Part shown: positions 8,785-17,210 of the stretch, in pieces
How positions within the stretch are numbered: the first letter of the stretch is position 1
Layout: the number at the start of each line of letters is the position of its first letter
Source of the DNA: CAWJFJ01 sp963800065
Lineage (GTDB): Bacteria; Actinomycetota; Acidimicrobiia; Acidimicrobiales; UBA8190
Direction: 5' to 3'
DNA: 64,000 nt
Assembly: GCA_963800065.1 (NCBI GenBank)
Contig: CAWCZO010000010.1
Span: forward strand, 124,001-188,000
Made by a program: the position numbers and the translations under genes
The notes under the pieces: model-generated
Seen by the model: only the letters and a program-made list of their open reading frames with translations
Told to the model about the DNA's origin: nothing
Database searches by the model: none

Positions 8785-9530
8785 CCCTGGACCGAGAAGC
8801 CGCCGTCGACGGGGACGGTCTGTCCCGTCACGTACCGCGCCGCCGGGCTGGCCAGGAACAGAACGACGGGTGCGATGTCGTCCGGCGTGCCCAGACGGCG
8901 CATCGGCGTCCGGTCCAGGATCGGACCGGTGAGCTCGTCGAACGGCAGCATGGGCGCCGTCATGTTGGTCTCGATGACCCCCGGCGCCACCGCGTTGACC
9001 CGAATGCCGTGGCGTGCCCAGGCCACGGCCAGGGTCTTGGTCAGCTGGACGACGCCGGCCTTGGCGGCGCCGTAGCCGGGAACGATCTCGATCCCGAAGA
9101 AGCTCGACATGGAACCCACGTTGATCACGCTGGCCCCACCGGGGAGGACACTGGCCTCGAGGAGCGCCCGGCACGCCGAGGCCATCCGGAAGGCGGCGAA
9201 GAGGTTGACGGCCACCACCTCCTCGAACACCTCGGGCTCGTACTCGCTGCGCCCGGCGGGAAGGTTCTGGCCCGCGTTGTTGACGAGCACGTCGAGGCCG
9301 GGCAGGGCGGCGGCCAGGGCCGCCACGGCGTCGGGGTCGGGCAGCCGGCACGGGTGGTACTCGAAGCCACTCAGATCATGGTCGTAGTGGCCGGGCGACG
9401 GGCGGGTGCCGGTGATCGTGACATGGGCGCCGGAGTGGCGGAAGGCGGTGGCCACCCCGAGTCCGATCCCGTTCGATCCTCCGGTGACGAGGACGCGGGC
9501 GCCGGAGTAGTCGAAGCTGACCGCTACCAT
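8781..9530 (-). CDS. SDR family oxidoreductase
   Basis: 249 residues from the ATG at 9530 (a longer start at 9563 is possible but adds a low-complexity leader). Classical SDR with the cofactor loop GGSNGIG, NNAG, catalytic Ser in INVGSMSS and YGAAK. C-terminal features GRHGIRVNAVAPG-like and TGQTVPVDGGF complete the family pattern. It catalyses NAD(P)-dependent alcohol/ketone interconversion; the substrate cannot be read from sequence. First gene of the operon that continues with sulfotransferase, MBL hydrolase, BTAD regulator and FAD oxidase. Divergent from the VOC gene, with only 87 bases between the two starts. Confidence 0.87.
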   Translation of the reverse strand: MVAVSFDYSGARVLVTGGSNGIGLGVATAFRHSGAHVTITGTRPSPGHYDHDLSGFEYHPCRLPDPDAVAALAAALPGLDVLVNNAGQNLPAGRSEYEPEVFEEVVAVNLFAAFRMASACRALLEASVLPGGASVINVGSMSSFFGIEIVPGYGAAKAGVVQLTKTLAVAWARHGIRVNAVAPGVIETNMTAPMLPFDELTGPILDRTPMRRLGTPDDIAPVVLFLASPAARYVTGQTVPVDGGFSVQG

Positions 9531-9617
9531 CCCGCCCCCCACCGGCCCGGACGGGGCCGCCACCGCAGCTCGGCGTCATGGGCTGGCGCGACCACGGAGG
9601 TACCCTACGTGCGCACT

Positions 9618-10157
9618 ATGAACCCTGCACGACCCCGGTCCGTCCTCCCCGGCCCCATACGGCAGAACGGCTACGTCGTGCGCGACCTCGGTCGGGCCAT
9701 CGACGCATGGCTCGACGCCGGCGTCGGCCCGTGGCTGCTTCTCCCCCACATGCGCCAGACGGGCTCGGTGTACCGGGGCCGGCCCACCGAGCCGGTGGTG
9801 TCCATAGCATTCGCCAATTCCGGCGACCTCCAGGTCGAACTCATCGAGCAGGAGGACGACGCCCCCAGCATCTACCGGGAATTCCTCGACGCCGGGCGGG
9901 AGGGTTTCCACCACCTGGCCTGGTGGGCGGAGGATTTCGAGGGCGTGGCCCGGGCCGCCGGGGAGGCTGGCTGGCCGGAGGTGCACTCGGGGAACGCCGG
10001 GGGGATGGCGCAGTTCGCCTACTACGACCGGGGCGGGGTCACGAGCACGGTGGTCGAGGTGATGGAGTTGACCGACGCCACCCGCTGGCTCGTCGCCACC
10101 GTGCGGGATGCGGCCACCGACTGGGACGGCTCCGATGCCGTCCGCAATCTGGTCTGA
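9618..10157 (+). CDS. VOC (glyoxalase/epimerase-like) superfamily protein
   Basis: 179 residues. Two beta-alpha-beta-beta-beta modules: the first begins QNGYVVRDLGRAIDAW, the second contains GFHHLAWWAEDFEGV. This matches the VOC fold related to methylmalonyl-CoA epimerase and glyoxalase, with His in GFHHLAW and Glu near the C terminus (VVEVMEL) as likely metal ligands. It may be an epimerase, lyase or dioxygenase-like enzyme; no specific reaction can be assigned. An in-frame GTG at 9609 could also start it. It is transcribed alone, divergently from the SDR operon, and ends 41 bases before the convergent ino1 stop. Confidence 0.75.
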   Translation: MNPARPRSVLPGPIRQNGYVVRDLGRAIDAWLDAGVGPWLLLPHMRQTGSVYRGRPTEPVVSIAFANSGDLQVELIEQEDDAPSIYREFLDAGREGFHHLAWWAEDFEGVARAAGEAGWPEVHSGNAGGMAQFAYYDRGGVTSTVVEVMELTDATRWLVATVRDAATDWDGSDAVRNLV

Positions 10158-10198
10158 GAAGCCGCGCCGATTGGGCCGCCTCAGAAAGACGGGGGGCG

Positions 10199-11554
10199 TC
10201 AGGAGAAGTAGTCGTAGTACTCCAGGCCGAGGTGGGTGATGGGCTCTTCACCGGCCAGGAAGCGCAGGGTGTTCTTCAGCTTGGTCAGCTGGATGAACAG
10301 ATCGTGCTCGGGGTAGACGCCGGGGGCACACTGCGGCGACTTGAAGTAGAAGGAAAGCCACTCCTGGGTCCCGCCCATGCCGGCCCGCTGAGCCAGGTCG
10401 GTGAAGAGCAGCAGGTCGAGGACGAGCGGCGCCGCCAGGATCGAGTCACGACAGAGGAAGTTGACCTTGAGCTGCATCGGATAGCCGAGCCATCCGAAGA
10501 TGTCGATGTTGTCCCACCCCTCCTTGTTGTCGCCCCTGGGCGGGTAGTAGTTGATCGAGACCTGGTGCTCGATGTCGCCGTAGAGCTCGGGGTACAGCTC
10601 GGGCTGCATGATGCCCTCCAGCACGCCGAGCTTGGACTGCTCCTTGGCCCGGAAGCTGTCGGGGTCCTGGAGGACTTCACCGTCGCGGTTCCCGAGGATG
10701 TTGGTCGAGTACCACCCCGAGAGGCCGAGCAGCCGGGCCTTGATCATCGGGGCCAGGACCGTCTTCACCATGGTCTGGCCCGTCTTCAGGTCCTTGCCGG
10801 CGATGGCCACCGAGTGCTCGGCGGCGTATCCGGTGAGCGCCGGCGTGTCGATGGAGAGGTTCGGTGAGCAGTTGACGAAGGGGATCCCGAGCCCCAGGGC
10901 GGCATAGGCGTAGAGCATGCTCGGGGCGACGGCGCGGTCGCTCCGGTCGAGCGCCGCCTCGAAGGCCTCGAGGCTGTGGTACGCCTCGTGATCGGGGAGC
11001 AGGGCCTCGGTCGAGCCGCACCACACCATGACGCCCCGGGCCGAGCCCTTGGCCTCCATGAAGGTCATGATGTCGGTCCTGATCGCCTCGACCAGCTGGC
11101 GATGGGTGTCCTCGGAACGCGTGTTCTCTCCGTGCACCTGGGTGACGTAGGACGAGTCGAACACGGCCGGGAGAGGCCGGATCGTGCGCAGGTACGCACC
11201 GACCCGCTCGATGGACGACTGGTCGAGGACCCCGGCCCGGCTGGCGGCGACGAAGGCGTCGTCGGGGAACGGGTCCCATGCGCAGAAGTCGAGCTGGCCG
11301 AGCGAGGCCAGTGGTACGAGGTCACCGATCCGGGTGACCCGCTGCTCGTCACGACGGCCGAGGCGGACCGTCCCGAGCTGGGAGAGGGAGCCGATCGGCT
11401 GGTCCGAACCGCTCCTGATGGACTCGACCCCGGCGATCAGCGTGGTCCCGACGGCGCCGAGCCCCACGCAGAGCACGGCGAGTCGTCCGTCGGCTGGGGT
11501 GATCTGGGGCGGGCTCGGGAAGGAACGCTGCGGCACGTGCTCGCCTGACGTCAT
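10199..11554 (-). CDS. ino1: Inositol-3-phosphate synthase, long form
   Basis: 451 residues. Converts glucose 6-phosphate to 1D-myo-inositol 3-phosphate using NAD. Visible are the Rossmann entry LCVGLGAVGTTL, the NPNLS-like block FVNCSPNLSIDTPAL, the active-site stretch IAGKDLKTGQTMVKTVLAP, GLSGWYSTNILGNRDG and NYYPPRGDNKEGWDNIDIFGW. It is clearly longer than the roughly 365-residue mycobacterial Ino1 and resembles the 430-450-residue bacterial form. Start 11554 is preferred because GAGAGAACGG lies about 8 bases upstream; an in-frame ATG at 11629 would add 25 unconserved residues. It sits 90 bases after xylB in the same direction. The inositol may feed phosphatidylinositol or mycothiol-like thiols. 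Confidence 0.9.
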   Translation of the reverse strand: MTSGEHVPQRSFPSPPQITPADGRLAVLCVGLGAVGTTLIAGVESIRSGSDQPIGSLSQLGTVRLGRRDEQRVTRIGDLVPLASLGQLDFCAWDPFPDDAFVAASRAGVLDQSSIERVGAYLRTIRPLPAVFDSSYVTQVHGENTRSEDTHRQLVEAIRTDIMTFMEAKGSARGVMVWCGSTEALLPDHEAYHSLEAFEAALDRSDRAVAPSMLYAYAALGLGIPFVNCSPNLSIDTPALTGYAAEHSVAIAGKDLKTGQTMVKTVLAPMIKARLLGLSGWYSTNILGNRDGEVLQDPDSFRAKEQSKLGVLEGIMQPELYPELYGDIEHQVSINYYPPRGDNKEGWDNIDIFGWLGYPMQLKVNFLCRDSILAAPLVLDLLLFTDLAQRAGMGGTQEWLSFYFKSPQCAPGVYPEHDLFIQLTKLKNTLRFLAGEEPITHLGLEYYDYFS

Positions 11555-11644
11555 CGGATACACCCGTTCTCTCGGCGATGAGGAACCGATGATACCGGCG
11601 GCCCGGTCGGGCACGACGGGCGGGACCATCGGCCTCCTGGGTCC

Positions 11645-13108
11645 TCAGCCGGCACCTTCTTCCTGTCCCTCGACACGGCGGCCGTCGACACGGCGCTCGT
11701 CGACACGGCGCTCGTCGACGGGCCGGCCCACGGTCGAAGCCGCCGCCAGGTAGTGCTCGAGCACCCCGGGGACGACCTGGGCCTCGAAGACCTCCGTGCT
11801 CCACGGTGCCGGGGTCGTAGCAAGGACCGCTCCGGCGAGGGCCCACGTGGCCTGGCGGGCGGCGCCGTCGGCCACGTACTCGCCCACCGGGGGGACGAGG
11901 ACGGGACGACCGAAGATGGTGGGCGCGATCCGGCGAACGGCCTCCGACCGTGCGCCCCCGCCGACGAGGATGATCCGGTTCCCCTCCACGCCGACGTCGG
12001 CCAGGGCTCCGATGCCGGCGCTCAGTCCGCACAGGAGACCTTCGACGGCGGCGCGGGCCACGTGTGCGGGTGTGGTGTTGCCTTGACGGAGGCCCACCAG
12101 GGAGCCGGAGGCGTCGGGTCGGTTGGGGGTGCGCTCGCCCTCGAGGTAGGGCACGAAGACGAGACCGCCGGCGCCGGCGGGCGCCGACAAGGCCAGATCC
12201 GAGAGCTCGTCGAGTCCGACGCCGAGCATCCGGGCCGTGGCCGTCAACACGGGAGCGGCGTTCAAGGTGCACACGAGCGGGAGATACCGACCGGCGGCGT
12301 CGGCGAACCCCGTGACCGTCCCCGTGGCGTCGGCCGTCGCCACGTCGCTGACGGAGCTGACGACACCCGACGTCCCGATGGAGATGACGAGGTCACCGGT
12401 GCCCACCCCGAGGCCCAGGGCGGCCGCCATGTTGTCGCCGGTTCCGGCGCCGACGACCGCCCCCCTGGCGAAGTGCCCACTGACGGCGGCAGGCCCCAGG
12501 ACCGGCGGGACGGCGACTTCTCTTCCCAGCGCCCTCTTCAAGAGGTCCAACCGGTAACGGTTCTCCACCGGGGACCAGTAACCGGTGCCGCTGGCGTCAC
12601 CCCGGTCCGTCCTCAGGGAATCGAGGCCGGTGGCCCCGGTCATCTGCCAGGTGAGCCAGTCGTGGGGCAGACAGACCGCCGCCACCCGACGCGCTGACTC
12701 CGGTTCGTGTGTGGCCAACCAGCGCAACTTGGTGACCGTCAGGGAGGCGTTGGGAACGGAGCCGACGCCCTGCGCCCACGTCTCGGCCCCCAGTTCCCCG
12801 GTCAGCTCCGCTGCCGCCGCCGCCGAGCGGGTGTCGTTCCACAGCAGTGCCGGGCGGACCACCTCGCCGGCGTCGTCCAGGCAGACCATGCCGTGCTGTT
12901 GGGCGGCGATCGAGACGGCGTCGACGCCATCGAGCCCACCGGCACGGTCGGCGGCGAGCTGGAGGGCTCGCCACCACTGCCACGGGTCCACCTCCGTGCC
13001 CGGAGGGTGAGGTGCGAGTCCCTGCCGTACGAGTGCGCCGGTTTCGACGTCGCGGATGACGACCTTGCAGGACTGGGTGGACGAATCGACGCCCGCCACC
13101 AGCGGCAT
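11645..13108 (-). CDS. xylB: Xylulokinase
   Basis: 487 residues of the FGGY carbohydrate-kinase family. Phosphorylates D-xylulose to D-xylulose 5-phosphate. Visible: N-terminal phosphate motif VAGVDSSTQSCKVV, AAQQHGMVCLDD, WNDTRSAAAA, catalytic Asp region GAGTGDNMAAALG, the ATP site SIGTSGVVSSVSD, and GEYVADGAARQA near the end. It starts 3 bases after the xylA stop, a standard xylAB operon. The last 20 residues are unusual: VDERR, VDERR, VDGRR, VEG, encoded by 15-base tandem copies, so the C-terminal tail has been extended by duplication beyond the family's conserved end. Confidence 0.93.
   Translation of the reverse strand: MPLVAGVDSSTQSCKVVIRDVETGALVRQGLAPHPPGTEVDPWQWWRALQLAADRAGGLDGVDAVSIAAQQHGMVCLDDAGEVVRPALLWNDTRSAAAAAELTGELGAETWAQGVGSVPNASLTVTKLRWLATHEPESARRVAAVCLPHDWLTWQMTGATGLDSLRTDRGDASGTGYWSPVENRYRLDLLKRALGREVAVPPVLGPAAVSGHFARGAVVGAGTGDNMAAALGLGVGTGDLVISIGTSGVVSSVSDVATADATGTVTGFADAAGRYLPLVCTLNAAPVLTATARMLGVGLDELSDLALSAPAGAGGLVFVPYLEGERTPNRPDASGSLVGLRQGNTTPAHVARAAVEGLLCGLSAGIGALADVGVEGNRIILVGGGARSEAVRRIAPTIFGRPVLVPPVGEYVADGAARQATWALAGAVLATTPAPWSTEVFEAQVVPGVLEHYLAAASTVGRPVDERRVDERRVDGRRVEGQEEGAG
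11669..11720 (-). repeat. 15-base tandem repeat in the xylB 3' end
   Basis: Three to four in-frame copies of a 15-base unit (GTCGACGAGCGCCGT on the coding strand, with GGC for GAG in one copy) encode VDERR/VDGRR just before the xylulokinase stop codon at 11645. The repeat lies past the conserved kinase fold. Confidence 0.85.
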
Positions 13109-13111
13109 CGT

Positions 13112-14299
13112 CTACCGGGCGCCGAGGAGGTGCTCGATCATCAGTTGGTCGATCCGGCTGACTCCCTGATCCCGCTGGCCCGCCGCGTCGACGTCGAACT
13201 CCTCGAGTGAAGATCGGTCGGCCAGCAGATCGCCGGCCGTCTCGCCGGCGGAGAGCGTCGGTATCGACAGATCGGGCACACCAGCCGCCGTCAGTGCCTC
13301 CCTCACCTCGGGGTCGGCCCGGAAGGCGACGGCCCGCTGCTTGAGGAGCAGGTACGTCCGCATGTTGGCCGCCGCCGAGATCCACACCTCGGAAACGCTC
13401 TCGGTGCGCAACGGCTTGTAGTCGAAGTGCCGGGGACCGGTGTAGGCCGGTCCACCGGCCGGGCCGCCGTTCTCGAGGAGGTCGACAAGGGCGAAGGCGC
13501 TGATCAGATCCCCGTGGCCGAAGACCAGATCCTGGTCGAACTTGGGCCCGTGCTGGCCGTTGAGATCGATGTGGAACAACTTGTCGTGCCAGAGCGCCTG
13601 CGAGATCCCGTGCACCACGTTGAGGTTCGACATCTGTTCGTGTCCCACCTCGGGGTTCACCCCCACCATGTCGGCGTGGTCGAGGGTGGCGATGAAGGCC
13701 AGGGCGTGCCCGACGGTGGGGAGGAGGATGTCGCCCCGGGGCTCGTTCGGCTTGGGTTCCAGTGCGAACCGGAGGTGGTAGTCGCGGTCGATGCAGTACT
13801 GGGCCAGGATGTCGATCCCCTCCCGGTAGCGGTCGAGAGCGGCCCGGACGTCCTTGGCCGTGTCGACCTCCGATCCTTCACGCCCACCCCAGAAGACGTA
13901 CGTCGCCGCGCCCAGGGAGGCGGCCAGATCGAGATTGCGCATCGTCTTTCGCAGTGCGTACCGACGGACGCCGCGGTCGTTGGCCGTCAGGGCGCCCTCC
14001 TTGAACACCGGATGGGTGAAGAGGTTGGTGGTGACCATGGGGACCGCCAGACCGGTCTGGTCCAACGCCTTGCGAAAGCGCTTGAGGTGCGTCTCGCGGT
14101 GGGAATCGCTGCTGCCGGGGGGGACGACGTCGTCGTCATGGAACGTCACCCCGTATGCTCCGAGCTCGGCCAGCCGGTTGACGGCCTCCACCGGATCGAG
14201 GGGCGGACGCGAGGCGTCACCGAAGGGATCGCGGGCCTGCCAGCCCACCGTCCAGAGGCCGAACGAGAACATGTCTGCCGGGGTCGGTTCCAGCGTCAT
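13112..14299 (-). CDS. xylA: Xylose isomerase, class I actinobacterial type
   Basis: 395 residues, the usual length for the short (class I) enzymes of Streptomyces and Actinoplanes. Isomerises D-xylose to D-xylulose (and D-glucose to D-fructose). The catalytic and metal residues fall at the classical numbers: His54 and Asp57 in FHDDDVVPPG, Glu181 and Lys183 in LEPKPNEPRGD, Glu217 and His220 in NPEVGHEQM, Asp245 in HIDLNGQ, Asp255 and Asp257 in KFDQD. Cytoplasmic homotetramer with two Mg/Co/Mn ions. First gene of xylA-xylB-ino1; divergent from the HpcH aldolase gene across 235 bases. No XylR gene or xylose transporter is in the window. Confidence 0.95.
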   Translation of the reverse strand: MTLEPTPADMFSFGLWTVGWQARDPFGDASRPPLDPVEAVNRLAELGAYGVTFHDDDVVPPGSSDSHRETHLKRFRKALDQTGLAVPMVTTNLFTHPVFKEGALTANDRGVRRYALRKTMRNLDLAASLGAATYVFWGGREGSEVDTAKDVRAALDRYREGIDILAQYCIDRDYHLRFALEPKPNEPRGDILLPTVGHALAFIATLDHADMVGVNPEVGHEQMSNLNVVHGISQALWHDKLFHIDLNGQHGPKFDQDLVFGHGDLISAFALVDLLENGGPAGGPAYTGPRHFDYKPLRTESVSEVWISAAANMRTYLLLKQRAVAFRADPEVREALTAAGVPDLSIPTLSAGETAGDLLADRSSLEEFDVDAAGQRDQGVSRIDQLMIEHLLGAR

Positions 14300-14387
14300 C
14301 GAGTCTCCCCCTCGTCACCATGATCCTGCTTCATGGGATTCTCGGACACCCAGGTGGTTCTATGGATGGTCTGTGGGCGCGGTATTC

Positions 14388-14405
14388 GTTGTGCGATCGA
14401 TCAAC
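14388..14405. promoter_or_regulatory. Candidate operator between xylA and the HpcH aldolase gene
   Basis: GTTGTGCGATCGATCAAC is an 18-base dyad matching at 7 of 9 positions, in the 235-base divergent region that otherwise contains an AT-richer stretch. Its size and GTTG...CAAC arms fit a LacI/ROK-type site for a sugar regulator, but no regulator gene is adjacent. Confidence 0.35.
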
Positions 14406-14534
14406 CAAGACTAGGTGTGTTTCGCCGACCGCCGCCGGCGCCCGGGAGACGGTGAGGGAGCACGCCCACCCCTCGGACCGACGACGCCTCCGACCACATG
14501 ACGTAGCCTTCGGGTCTTCGATCGGGGAGGGGAG

Positions 14535-15323
14535 ATGCGCCAGAACTCGTTGCGGGCCATCTGGGCCGGGCGAGGTGCCGCTCTCGGTGGATGGTTGACC
14601 GTCCCGAGCAGCGTGTCGGCCGAGATCATGGCCCACGGCGGGTTCGATTGGGTGTGTGTCGACATGCAGCACGGCCTCATCGACTACTCCGAGATGGTCC
14701 ATATGTTGCAGGGGGTCTCCTCCACCGAGACCGTTCCGCTCGTGCGGGTGCCCCGCAACGAGCCGGGGATCATCGGGAAGAGCCTGGATGCGGGGGCCTG
14801 GGGGATCATCGTGCCCATGGTCAATTCCCGGGAGGAAGCGGAAGCGGCGGTGGCGGCGTGCCGCTACGCCCCGGCCGGGATCCGCAGCTACGGACCGGTC
14901 CGGGCCAACTACTACGCCGGGTTCGACTACTTCGCACGCGCCAATGACGAGGTCGCGTGCATCGTGATGGTGGAGACAGCGGTGGCGGTCGAGAAGGTCG
15001 AGGAGATCGTGTCGGTGCCGGGGGTGGACGCCGTCTACATCGGCCCGGCCGACCTGAGCGTCACCCTGGGTCTCCCGCCCGGGCCGGACCAGGACGATCA
15101 GAGCTTCACCGGCGCCCTCGAACGGGTCCTCGACGCCTGCCGGCGTCACGACGTCGTCCCCGGTATCGCCGGCAACGCCACCACGGCCCCCAAGCGCCTC
15201 CGACAGGGCTTCCGACTGGTCGAGGTGGCGTCGGACGCCGGGTTGCTGGGACTCGGCGCCGGCAACGCCCTGGCCCAGGTTCGACCCAGTGCCGGCCCGG
15301 CGACCGGCTCCGCCTATCTGTGA
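14535..15323 (+). CDS. HpcH/HpaI family aldolase
   Basis: 262 residues, a class II metal-dependent aldolase of the HpcH/HpaI type, which cleave 2-keto-3-deoxy acids to pyruvate plus an aldehyde. Visible: substrate entry GGWLTVPSSVSAEI, WVCVDMQHGLIDY, the catalytic Arg in PLVRVPRNEPG, Glu in MVETAVAVEKVEEI and Asp in IGPADLSVTLG as metal ligands. GGGGAGGGGAG lies just upstream of the ATG. It leads a two-gene operon with the D-2-hydroxyacid dehydrogenase (16-base gap). Divergence from xylAB suggests, but does not prove, a sugar-acid substrate. Confidence 0.88.
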   Translation: MRQNSLRAIWAGRGAALGGWLTVPSSVSAEIMAHGGFDWVCVDMQHGLIDYSEMVHMLQGVSSTETVPLVRVPRNEPGIIGKSLDAGAWGIIVPMVNSREEAEAAVAACRYAPAGIRSYGPVRANYYAGFDYFARANDEVACIVMVETAVAVEKVEEIVSVPGVDAVYIGPADLSVTLGLPPGPDQDDQSFTGALERVLDACRRHDVVPGIAGNATTAPKRLRQGFRLVEVASDAGLLGLGAGNALAQVRPSAGPATGSAYL

Positions 15324-15339
15324 TGCCTGGCTGTCCGTG

Positions 15340-16290
15340 ATGGCAGGGGCGAGACGCGCCAAGGTGGTGGTCGCCCTGCCGCTCACCCAGGCCCTGCTGG
15401 ACCAGATGGCCGACTACGACCTGGTCATGGTGCCGACGAGCGGGTCCAACGAGACCATCCTGGCCGCCGCCCTGGCCGACGCCGACGGCGTCCTGGTCAG
15501 CTCCAACGTCCCCGTCGGCCGGGGCGTCATGGCCTCGGCACCCGGTCTCCGGATAATCAGCACCATGAGCGTCGGGGTCGATCACATCGATCTCCACGCG
15601 GCGAAGGAGCGGGGGATAACGGTCACCATCACACCGGTGCTCAGCGACGCCGTCGCCGACCTGACCATGGCCCTCATGACCATGCTGAGCCGGCGTATCC
15701 CCCAGGCCATGAAGGCCGTGGCCGGTGGCGGCTGGAAGGTCCCGTTGGGCGGCGACCTGGCGTCGAAGACATTGCTCCTGGTGGGGTTCGGGCGCATCGG
15801 GCGGGCGGTGGCCACACGGGCCCTGGCGGCGGGGATGCGTGTGCGGTACGTGGACGCCGCGACAGCGTTACCGGCCTTGGCCGGAGTCGAGGGCGGCGGA
15901 GCCCTGGACGACGAGCTGGGGGACGCCGATTTCGTCTCGTTGCACGTCGACTTGAACGCCGGGACGCGGAGCCTCATGGGTCGGGAGCAGTTCACCCTGA
16001 TGAAGCGCACGGCGTTCCTGGTGAACACCTCGCGCGGCGATGTGGTCGACCAGGCCGCTCTGACCTGGGCTCTGACCGAGGGGGAGATCACCGGCGCCGG
16101 CCTCGACGTGCTCCGGGACGAGCCGCCCCACCCCGACGAACCCCTGTTGACCGCCCCCAACGTCATCATCGTCCCCCACATCGGCTCGGCCACCGAGGAG
16201 ACGAGGAACGCCATGGCGCAGTGCTCCGTCGACAACCTCCGGAAGGTCCTGGGCGGGGAGGAGACACCGTTCGCCGTGACGCCCGATTAG
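15340..16290 (+). CDS. D-isomer-specific 2-hydroxyacid dehydrogenase
   Basis: 316 residues from ATG 15340 (a GTG 3 bases upstream also possible). NAD-dependent reduction of 2-oxo acids such as hydroxypyruvate or glyoxylate, or the reverse. The Rossmann loop is LVGFGRIGRAVATRA; the catalytic triad is Arg in NTSRGDVVD, Glu in DVLRDEPPH and His in VPHIGSATEE. Length and motif order fit the glyoxylate/hydroxypyruvate reductase group. Co-transcribed with the HpcH aldolase, whose pyruvate or aldehyde products it might reduce or whose substrate it might generate. Ends convergently with the SDR at 16333, with an inverted repeat between them. Confidence 0.9.
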   Translation: MAGARRAKVVVALPLTQALLDQMADYDLVMVPTSGSNETILAAALADADGVLVSSNVPVGRGVMASAPGLRIISTMSVGVDHIDLHAAKERGITVTITPVLSDAVADLTMALMTMLSRRIPQAMKAVAGGGWKVPLGGDLASKTLLLVGFGRIGRAVATRALAAGMRVRYVDAATALPALAGVEGGGALDDELGDADFVSLHVDLNAGTRSLMGREQFTLMKRTAFLVNTSRGDVVDQAALTWALTEGEITGAGLDVLRDEPPHPDEPLLTAPNVIIVPHIGSATEETRNAMAQCSVDNLRKVLGGEETPFAVTPD

Positions 16291-16291
16291 C

Positions 16292-16327
16292 GGCGCGCCC
16301 TCACATCACGGCGACTCCGGGCGCGCC
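16292..16327. terminator. Inverted repeat between convergent genes
   Basis: GGCGCGCC at 16292-16299 is repeated (self-complementary) at 16320-16327 with a 20-base loop, filling the space between the convergent stops at 16290 and 16333. No U-tract. It could serve as a bidirectional terminator. Confidence 0.4.
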
Positions 16328-16332
16328 TACCG

Positions 16333-17166
16333 TCAGGGCGGGGGCTGTTCCAGGGTGGCGTTGTCGGGGATCTGGTCGCCGCGCAGCTGCCCCATGGCGA
16401 ACTGGGCCGTCGCCGCCCCGTCGACCACGATGGTCTGGCCGCTCACGTAGCTGGCCAGATCGGACGACAGGAAGACCACCACCTTGGCGATCTCGTCGGG
16501 CTCACCCATGCGCCCCAGGGGGGCCCGGCTCCGCTGCGCCGCCGCCGTGGGCCCTTGGGTGTCGGCCAGGCGCCCGGCCACGCGCGGCGTCGCCACCGCA
16601 CCGGGCGCCACGCTGTTCACGCGGATACCGGCCGGAGCCAGCTCGATGGCCAGCGACCGGGTGAGCGACATGAGCCCCGCCTTGGCCGCACCGTAGGGAG
16701 CGTGAAACGGTGCCGAGGCCAGGCCGCTCACCGACGAGACCGAGACGATGCTCCCCCCGTTGCCCTGATCCACCAGGTGGCGACCGGCCGCCCGTCCGAG
16801 GTTGAAGACGTGACGGAGGACCGAGTCCAGGCTGTAGTCCCAGTCGTCGTCGGTGAGATCGACGACGCGACCCCACCGGATCTCACCGATGACGTCGACC
16901 ACGATCTCGAGCCCGCCCAACTCGTCGACGGTCTCGGCCACCGCCCGCTCCGCGTCCGACGACCGCCGGAGATCTCCCTCGATGGCCACGGCCCGCCCGT
17001 CCTCGGACGTGATCTCGGCCGCCACCGCCGCCGCCCGGGTTCCGTCGATGTCGACACAGGCGACGGCCGCTCCGGCCTCGGCCAGTCCCAGGGCGCACGA
17101 CCGGCCCAACCCCGGCCCCGATCCGGCCACGAGCGCCCGCTTTCCGTCCAAGCCCAGCTCCAACAC
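16333..17166 (-). CDS. SDR family oxidoreductase with variant NxxG motif
   Basis: 277 residues. SDR cofactor loop AGSGPGLGRS, acidic DID after strand 2 (NAD preference), catalytic Ser in SIVSVSSVSG and YGAAKAG. The structural NNAG motif is replaced by VDVIG, a variation seen in some SDRs. A 25-residue tail (AQFAMGQLRGDQIP...) follows the conserved GQTIVVDG end. It lies 44 bases downstream of the KARI-like gene in the same direction, so the two are probably co-transcribed; their substrates may be linked 2-keto or 2-hydroxy acids. Confidence 0.85.
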   Translation of the reverse strand: MLELGLDGKRALVAGSGPGLGRSCALGLAEAGAAVACVDIDGTRAAAVAAEITSEDGRAVAIEGDLRRSSDAERAVAETVDELGGLEIVVDVIGEIRWGRVVDLTDDDWDYSLDSVLRHVFNLGRAAGRHLVDQGNGGSIVSVSSVSGLASAPFHAPYGAAKAGLMSLTRSLAIELAPAGIRVNSVAPGAVATPRVAGRLADTQGPTAAAQRSRAPLGRMGEPDEIAKVVVFLSSDLASYVSGQTIVVDGAATAQFAMGQLRGDQIPDNATLEQPPP

Positions 17167-17210
17167 GCCGCGCTCCTGTGCCCGTCGGTGGTCGATCCCT
17201 CAGACGCTGA

